From the NCBI GenBank assembly GCA_900553225.1, contig USCV01000056.1, forward strand, positions 1-6,675: a stretch of 6,675 nucleotides of DNA. The letters run 5' to 3'. Shown piece after piece: positions 1 to 4,011 of this stretch (positions are counted from its first letter, which is position 1; each line of letters starts with the position of its first letter). The notes below the pieces were generated by a model that was not told the DNA's origin, ran no database searches, and was given only the letters and a program-made list of their open reading frames with translations. Both the position numbers and the translations under genes were made by a program. Source of the DNA: an uncultured Clostridium sp. GTDB taxonomy: Bacteria; Bacillota; Clostridia; TANB77; CAG-508.

Positions 1-537
1 ATCTCCTTGACCTAGGTGTCCTTCTCCATTATATCCCCATGTATATACTTCTCCACTTTTTGTTAAGGCTATATTTTGTGCAAATGCCGTTGATATCTTT
101 ATTACATTTGTTAAATATGTATCATTATTTATCTTTACTTGAGTTGGTTTATTCCTATTTGTGTTATCTCCCACTCCTAATTGTCCATGATTGTTTAATC
201 CCATTGTCCATACTGTTCCATCTTCTTTTAAGATAACTGTTGAAGTTTCACCTAATTCTACATGTGGTGTTGTAATGGCGCCTTCTTTATTTCTATATAC
301 ATTTATTATTGCTTTTGCTTTTGCTCCTGTTTTTGAATTGTATCCTGTTATTGTTGTATGTCCTATTTCTTTGCCTGTAACTATTCCATTATTATCAACT
401 GTTGCTACATCTTCGTTTGATGATGTCCATGTCCAATCACTTTGATTTGCTTTTTCTGGAATTAATACATTGAAACTTGATTCATTAAGTACATCAATAT
501 CTAATGTTTCTCCAATTTTTATGTATTCATTTCTTAT
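1..537 (-). repeat. Second copy of the BIG2-RCC1 module (partial)
   Basis: Residues about 778-956 of the RCC1-repeat protein repeat residues about 318-491 at a dominant offset of 465 residues (1395 bases). The match covers the BIG2 domain, the joining segment NVYRNKEGAITTP and the first one and a half propeller blades. Exact DNA identity spans 44 bases at 392-435 (partner 1787-1830) and 33 bases at 34-66 (partner 1429-1461). The window ends inside this copy. Confidence 0.85.
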
Positions 538-2868
538 ATTTAATTGTACTTCTGTTGTTCCGATTTTTGTTAAATAATTTGCATTTGTTGTTGTTCCATT
601 TCCTAATTGTCCATAAGTGTTTTGTCCTATAATCCAAATTGAACCATCTTTTCTGATTATTGCATGATTTCTTGGATTTGAATCTACATAGCATGTTCCT
701 GGCGCTATTGCAATTGCGTCTGTTACTTCTGTACCATCTGCATTTACCATTGCTTTTGGATATACTGCACTTGTTGTTGTTTTATCTCCTATTTGTCCAT
801 ATCCATTATATCCAGTTACATATACTTTTCCGTCTTCTCCTATAAATTGAAGGCTTCTAACTCCTGCTTTTATTGTTTTTGCTTTAAATGCATTTCCTTC
901 TTTGTCTTTTATTTGTGTAAATGTTGTTCTGTTTGTTGTGTCTCCTAATCCTAATTGTCCATAATTGTTTAATCCTGATGACCAGATTGTTCCATCTTCT
1001 TTTAATATGTATCCTGAATATCCTTTAAGATGTATTTCATTTATTTCACTTGATATATATCTTTCTGTTGATTTACTTGATGTTGCTCCATATCCCATAG
1101 CACCATATGTATTACATCCCCATGTCCAAGTTTCGCCATTTGATTTTATTGCACATACTTCTCCATATCCAACACTGGCACATATAACATTTGTCATTTT
1201 ACTTAATTTAACTGGTGTATATGTTGTACTATTTTCCATCAATTCATAGTCTTCACCATTTCCCCATCCATATACATTACCATCTTTATCAACTGTTATT
1301 GTTGTTGTATGTCCCATAGAAATATCCATAATATTTTCTAAATAGCCTTTTCCTCCTATGCCTTTAACTCTTGTTGCATATGTTCTATTGCTTGTATCTC
1401 CTAGTCCAAGTTGTCCTGCTCCATTATGTCCCCATGTATATACTTCTCCACTTTTTGTTAAAGCCATTGCTTGTGCACGCATTGCAGATATTTTTACTAC
1501 ATTTGTTAAATATGTATTTGCATCTATTTTTACTTGTACTGGTGTTGTTCTGTTTGTTGTGTCTCCTTGAGCACAAGTTCCTATATCATTTCTACCTGAT
1601 ACCCATACTGTTCCGTCTTCTTTTAATACAAGTGCAAATCCTTCTCCCATTTCTATTTGTGGCGTTGTTATTGCACCTTCTTTGTTTCTGTATACATTTA
1701 CTATTGCTTTTGCTTTTAGTTCTGTTTGTGGATTATATGCCGTTATTGTTGTATGTCCAATACCTTTTCCTGTTACATTTCCATTTTTATCAACTGTTGC
1801 TACATCTTCGTTTGATGATGTCCATGTCCATCCACTTTGACTTACAGTATCTTTTCCTTCTGTGTCACTTACTTCAGTTTTTATTGTTTCTCCTATTTTT
1901 ATAAATGTATTTTTGTAATTTAATTGATAATTTTTTATATAATATATTTTGTTAGTGTTATTCCAAGAGTGTTCACCATAAAATACTCCTGCAGAATTTT
2001 CTACAAAATTTGTATTTGTTTTGCTATTTTCTATCAATTCTGAAAGTTCATTTTCTTTAGTTCCAAAATTGTCTACAATAACATTTGTTCTTGTTCCACT
2101 TGTATTTACATTTGTTGCAATGTTTGTAAATTTACAACTTCCTGAATAATCGCTTTCAACTTTTCCTAGGTCATGGAAAAATGTACAATTCTTAACTCTA
2201 AGGTTTCCACCACCATTATAATATAAATATGTTGCAGCATTTGTACCACATATTCTAAAGAATATATTTTCTGCCGTTCCATTGCTCCATCTAAATATTG
2301 ATTTTTGCCATCCATCACCTGATTTTGGATAATATACACACGTTAAATTTCTAACAATAGTATTAGAATTTGCTATTTGCATCATTGGTCCATCTCTAGA
2401 CTCTGATTTTGAACCATCATATACAAGTATTGTTTTTTCATTTTCTCCAAATATTTCTAGTGATTTACCTTGATCATATATTCCTGGTTGTGCATAACTA
2501 TCTAATGCCATTGGCGTTAATGTGTATGTTCCTGCCATAATATAAATTTTTTGCCCACTTGTTGCCTCATTTATAGCTTTTGAAAGTGTTGCATATGGTT
2601 TTTCTTTTGTTCCATCTCCAGTTTCGTCACTTCCTGTTGTTGAAACGCAAATATTGTAACCAGATTTTATTATATTACTACTTGTTGCAGAGGTTTCTGA
2701 GCCTGAAGTACTTGTTGTACTTATACTATTTGCAATGTATTGAAATATGCTATTTTGCTTGTTTATAACTTTGTCTGTTGCTAATATTGCACATATTGCT
2801 GTTATTGCACAAAGTAATACTGCTGCTTTGCTTTTTATTTTTTTGCTAAATTTTTTGCTTAACTTCAC
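1..2868 (-). CDS. Secreted multidomain surface protein: beta-helix, BIG2 and RCC1 propeller repeats (3' end outside window)
   Basis: A stop-free frame of 956 codons starts at GTG 2868-2866 and runs off the left edge, so the C-terminus is missing. The start is supported by a GGGAGG ribosome site and a Lys-rich N-terminus (residues 1-14) followed by a hydrophobic stretch (15-30), a signal peptide or uncleaved anchor. No good lipobox precedes Cys20 or Cys26. Residues about 70-310 resemble a right-handed beta-helix (DUF1565/pectate-lyase-like), with the motif GSDETGDGTKEKPYATLSKA and then GTYT. Residues about 318-393 form a BIG2 Ig-like domain (SSNEDVATVD, GHTTIT). Residues about 400-770 hold seven RCC1-type blades, with hairpin cores at 422, 477, 533, 581, 629, 683 and 745 (for example YTWGHNGAGQLGLGD). 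A second BIG2 (about 778-858) and two more blades follow. No catalytic site is recognised. A surface adhesion or binding role is inferred from the architecture; the beta-helix could be a carbohydrate-binding or degenerate lyase fold. Confidence 0.92.
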   Translation of the reverse strand, partial: MKLSKKFSKKIKSKAAVLLCAITAICAILATDKVINKQNSIFQYIANSISTTSTSGSETSATSSNIIKSGYNICVSTTGSDETGDGTKEKPYATLSKAINEATSGQKIYIMAGTYTLTPMALDSYAQPGIYDQGKSLEIFGENEKTILVYDGSKSESRDGPMMQIANSNTIVRNLTCVYYPKSGDGWQKSIFRWSNGTAENIFFRICGTNAATYLYYNGGGNLRVKNCTFFHDLGKVESDYSGSCKFTNIATNVNTSGTRTNVIVDNFGTKENELSELIENSKTNTNFVENSAGVFYGEHSWNNTNKIYYIKNYQLNYKNTFIKIGETIKTEVSDTEGKDTVSQSGWTWTSSNEDVATVDKNGNVTGKGIGHTTITAYNPQTELKAKAIVNVYRNKEGAITTPQIEMGEGFALVLKEDGTVWVSGRNDIGTCAQGDTTNRTTPVQVKIDANTYLTNVVKISAMRAQAMALTKSGEVYTWGHNGAGQLGLGDTSNRTYATRVKGIGGKGYLENIMDISMGHTTTITVDKDGNVYGWGNGEDYELMENSTTYTPVKLSKMTNVICASVGYGEVCAIKSNGETWTWGCNTYGAMGYGATSSKSTERYISSEINEIHLKGYSGYILKEDGTIWSSGLNNYGQLGLGDTTNRTTFTQIKDKEGNAFKAKTIKAGVRSLQFIGEDGKVYVTGYNGYGQIGDKTTTSAVYPKAMVNADGTEVTDAIAIAPGTCYVDSNPRNHAIIRKDGSIWIIGQNTYGQLGNGTTTNANYLTKIGTTEVQLNIRNEYIKIGETLDIDVLNESSFNVLIPEKANQSDWTWTSSNEDVATVDNNGIVTGKEIGHTTITGYNSKTGAKAKAIINVYRNKEGAITTPHVELGETSTVILKEDGTVWTMGLNNHGQLGVGDNTNRNKPTQVKINNDTYLTNVIKISTAFAQNIALTKSGEVYTWGYNGEGHLGQGD
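1396..1917 (-). repeat. First copy of the BIG2-RCC1 module (segment matching the partial second copy)
   Basis: This is the N-terminal part of the first module, from the BIG2 start to the second propeller blade. It aligns with 1-537 at a shift of 1395 bases, apart from a five-residue length difference early in the BIG2 domain. The remaining five blades of this module (about 558-1395) have no partner inside the window. Confidence 0.85.
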
Positions 2869-2878
2869 GGCTCTTCTT

Positions 2879-2886
2879 CCTCCCTT
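2879..2886 (-). promoter_or_regulatory. Ribosome binding site of the RCC1-repeat gene
   Basis: Read on the minus strand this is AAGGGAGG, ten bases before the GTG at 2868. It matters because the gene has a non-ATG start: this site, with the Lys-rich signal-like N-terminus directly after the GTG, fixes the start. No in-frame ATG nearby is as well placed. Confidence 0.8.
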
Positions 2887-2941
2887 CTCTAATGATTTTT
2901 TATTTTAAAATTTTTGTTTTCTTAAAGTTTTTATAATATAT

Positions 2942-2970
2942 ATTTTAATTATTTCTTTTATTTTTTACAA
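2942..2970 (-). promoter_or_regulatory. Candidate vegetative promoter for the RCC1-repeat gene
   Basis: On the minus strand TTGTAA (2970-2965) and TAAAAT (2947-2942) are separated by 17 bases, close to the sigma-A consensus. Transcription would start near 2935, giving a leader of roughly 65 bases before the GTG. The surroundings are almost pure A/T, so chance matches are likely and confidence is limited. Confidence 0.35.
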
Positions 2971-3119
2971 CTATAGATATTTATATATTACAATTTTATT
3001 ATTTATATATTATTAGGGATATAGGGCTTTTGAAATTTTTAGTTACTTTTTTGTCATTTTATTTAAATTTATATTTCATATTTTATTAGTTTTTTATTTT
3101 TTGCTTAGGGAATGAATGG

Positions 3120-3151
3120 AAAAAGAGCAATATTGTTATAAATATTGCTCT
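3120..3151 (-). terminator. Candidate intrinsic terminator after the PepSY-like gene
   Basis: AGAGCAATATT (3124-3134) and AATATTGCTCT (3141-3151) form a perfect 11-bp stem with a 6-base loop. On the minus strand the stem is followed by four T (3123-3120) and then CC, so the U-tract is short. It lies about 80 bases past the stop of the 132-residue gene and before the candidate promoter of the next gene, where a terminator is expected. It is less convincing as a plus-strand terminator, because A residues follow the stem on that side. Confidence 0.6.
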
Positions 3152-3232
3152 AAAAATATTATTTTATATTTCTTCTCCATTGAACTTTTTTGTGTCTATA
3201 CACACTTTATGTCAATGTTATAGTTCTTAAAA

Positions 3233-3631
3233 TCATTCAACTGCTACACTATTTACTCTTGTTATTTTACCACTGTCTATTTTTATTTCCAATGTGTTTT
3301 TCTCTGAAGTAATATAGTAATAATCTTCACCTTTTCTTTGGATTTTTTCAACATTTAGCTCATTTTCTTTTATATTTTTTTCACCCAATTTTTTAAATTG
3401 TTTTTTGGCTAATTTTCTTGCTTTTTCTTCTGTTATTTCTTTTTCATCACTTTTTATAATTTCTATTTTTGTGTTTGAATCTTTACTATTTTCTGTAGAT
3501 GTATTATTCTTATCTGGTTTAAATATTACAAACATTGATACTGAAATAAGTATAATGCATCCAAATATTGCTAAATTGTATGGTCTAATTATCTTTTTTA
3601 TTATTTTTCTAAATTTTTTATTTACCTTCAT
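3233..3631 (-). CDS. Small membrane-anchored protein with PepSY-like extracytoplasmic domain
   Basis: A complete gene of 132 residues starting at ATG 3631 and ending with TGA. AGAGGAG lies eight bases before the start. Residues 1-17 are strongly basic, a hydrophobic helix spans about 20-38 (LAIFGCIILISVSMFVIF), and a polar Asn/Ser/Thr/Asp linker covers about 39-60. The N-in/C-out topology implied by the basic end puts the remainder outside the membrane. Residues about 65-130 resemble a PepSY fold: a helix beginning ITEEKARKLAKKQFKKLG, then strands with EDYYYIT and LEIKIDSGKITRV, like the alternating strand and D-x-G-K turn of PepSY domains. Such domains often act as protease-inhibitor or regulatory modules at the cell surface; that role is known of the family and unproven here. 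The assignment rests on pattern only, and an unrelated small alpha/beta domain is possible. It sits alone between two large surface-protein genes with its own promoter and terminator signals. Confidence 0.85.
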   Translation of the reverse strand: MKVNKKFRKIIKKIIRPYNLAIFGCIILISVSMFVIFKPDKNNTSTENSKDSNTKIEIIKSDEKEITEEKARKLAKKQFKKLGEKNIKENELNVEKIQRKGEDYYYITSEKNTLEIKIDSGKITRVNSVAVE

Positions 3632-3639
3632 TTTTTACG

Positions 3640-3646
3640 CTCCTCT
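3640..3646 (-). promoter_or_regulatory. Ribosome binding site of the PepSY-like gene
   Basis: AGAGGAG on the minus strand, eight bases before ATG 3631. This is a strong match at good spacing and settles the start of the 132-residue protein. Confidence 0.85.
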
Positions 3647-3658
3647 TTTGTTTTTTTT

Positions 3659-3687
3659 ATTTTATCACTTTTAAAAATAAAAGTAAA
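3659..3687 (-). promoter_or_regulatory. Candidate extended -10 promoter for the PepSY-like gene
   Basis: On the minus strand TTTACT (3687-3682) lies 17 bases from TAAAAT (3664-3659), which is preceded by an extended -10 TGA (3667-3665). Transcription would start near 3652, leaving a leader of only about 20 bases that just includes the ribosome site. The -35 hexamer lies inside a perfect palindrome (3679-3694), so a repressor bound there would block polymerase. Confidence 0.42.
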
Positions 3688-3708
3688 TACTTTTTTAAGC
3701 ATGCTTAA
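3679..3708. repeat. Two abutting perfect palindromes (possible operator)
   Basis: AAAAGTAAATACTTTT (3679-3694: 7-bp arms around AA) is followed immediately by TTAAGCATGCTTAA (3695-3708: 14-bp perfect palindrome). The first overlaps the candidate -35 of the PepSY-like gene and the second overlaps the first of the tandem hairpin units. Dyads at a -35 are typical of repressor sites, but in A/T-rich DNA the first could arise by chance. The second contains GCATGC and is less easily explained that way. Confidence 0.4.
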
Positions 3709-3821
3709 TAAGCCTTTTTATAGGCTTTTTTAAAAATTGTGACATGTTTAATAAAACTTTTTACAGTTTTTTTTAAATTTTTGTATGCTTAATAAACCTT
3801 TTTATGGGGATTTTTAAAATT
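3701..3821. repeat. Three tandem ~42-bp hairpin-forming units
   Basis: Units start at 3701, 3744 and 3785 (spacing 43 and 41). Each begins ATGYTTAATAA, continues with a central dyad around a TTTTTA-type loop, and ends in a T-run then TTAAA. Unit 1 has the stem AAGCCT/AGGCTT (3710-3715, 3722-3727); unit 2 has AAAACT/AGTTTT. Two paired positions differ between these units and both change on both arms, so the stem is kept. Unit 3 keeps ACC/GGG-like pairing only in part. The T-run follows the stem on the plus strand, although no plus-strand gene is seen here. Function is unknown. Confidence 0.7.
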
Positions 3822-3856
3822 TATATACATAATTATTTAATATCTTTTATTTATAT

Positions 3857-3941
3857 TAGATTGTCTACAAAATTTCCTTTTCTTCATTTTGCGCGCCTAA
3901 AATGAAGATTTAGGAAATTTCGTATGCGCACTGACAATCTA
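3857..3941. repeat. 85-bp nested inverted repeat
   Basis: Three arm pairs nest inside each other. The outer pair is TAGATTGTC (3857-3865) with GACAATCTA (3933-3941), the middle pair AAATTTCC (3870-3877) with GGAAATTT (3913-3920), and the inner pair CTTCATTTT (3882-3890) with AAAATGAAG (3899-3907). The terminal loop is GCGCGCCT, a small GC-rich island, and the right internal loop contains TGCGCA. It starts about 35 bases past the stop of the Ig-repeat gene. No T-run follows on either strand, so it is not a classical terminator. It could be an RNA structure in the 3' UTR, or a tiny palindromic mobile repeat: the outer arms read as 7-bp terminal repeats flanked by TA. Confidence 0.75.
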
Positions 3942-4011
3942 TTTTAATATAATTCCATATAGTTTATCATCATAATCTATTTTAATATAATTTCATATGG
4001 TTTATCATCAT
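3936..4011. repeat. 38-bp tandem direct repeat duplicating a gene's 3' end
   Basis: Copies at 3936-3973 and 3974-4011 match at 36 of 38 positions. The second copy contains the last codons and TAG stop of the Ig-repeat gene. The first copy lies just past the stop and would encode nearly the same C-terminal residues (YDDKLYGIILK against YDDKPYEIILK). A short degenerate third copy (about ten bases) continues after 4011. The first copy shares AATCTA with the right outer arm of the nested inverted repeat, so the two structures overlap. Confidence 0.85.

Larger units (their letters stand above)
2869..3232. other. Intergenic spacer, very AT-rich
   Basis: This 364-base gap holds the ribosome site and candidate promoter of the RCC1-repeat gene at its left end, and a hairpin terminator candidate at 3120-3151 for the small gene upstream. 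Between about 2971 and 3119 the sequence is mostly A/T with no frame that has a ribosome site, no RNA gene and no convincing operator. A 12-base direct repeat (2979-2990 and 3001-3012) is of the kind expected by chance in such composition. Confidence 0.6.
3632..3976. other. Structured intergenic spacer
   Basis: A 345-base gap between the PepSY-like gene and the Ig-repeat gene. From low to high coordinates it holds a ribosome site and candidate promoter, two abutting palindromes, three tandem hairpin units, a plain A/T stretch (about 3822-3856), an 85-bp nested inverted repeat, and a direct-repeat copy of the neighbouring gene's 3' end. No reading frame with a ribosome site was found in it. 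It differs from the other spacer in this window, which has little structure apart from one terminator. Confidence 0.75.

Noticed and set aside
1371..1904. 177-codon plus-strand frame rich in Leu and His
   Set aside because: It lies antisense to the RCC1-repeat gene, whose frame has recognisable domains. Its leucine richness mirrors the repeated A/T-rich codons opposite, and no ribosome site precedes it.
2787..2811. Lipoprotein signal at Cys20 or Cys26 of the RCC1-repeat protein
   Set aside because: The residue before each Cys is Leu or Ile instead of Gly, Ala or Ser, so neither fits a lipobox.
2979..3012. 12-base direct repeat ATTTATATATTA at a 22-base spacing (two helical turns) upstream of the RCC1-repeat gene
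   Set aside because: It consists only of A and T in a nearly pure A/T spacer, so chance explains it; it also lies upstream of the candidate -35 without symmetry.
3701..3821. CRISPR array
   Set aside because: The units abut without unique spacers, differ within the repeat and have no cas genes nearby.
3857..3941. Classical intrinsic terminator of the Ig-repeat gene
   Set aside because: The stem is long and interrupted, and no T-run follows it on the minus strand.
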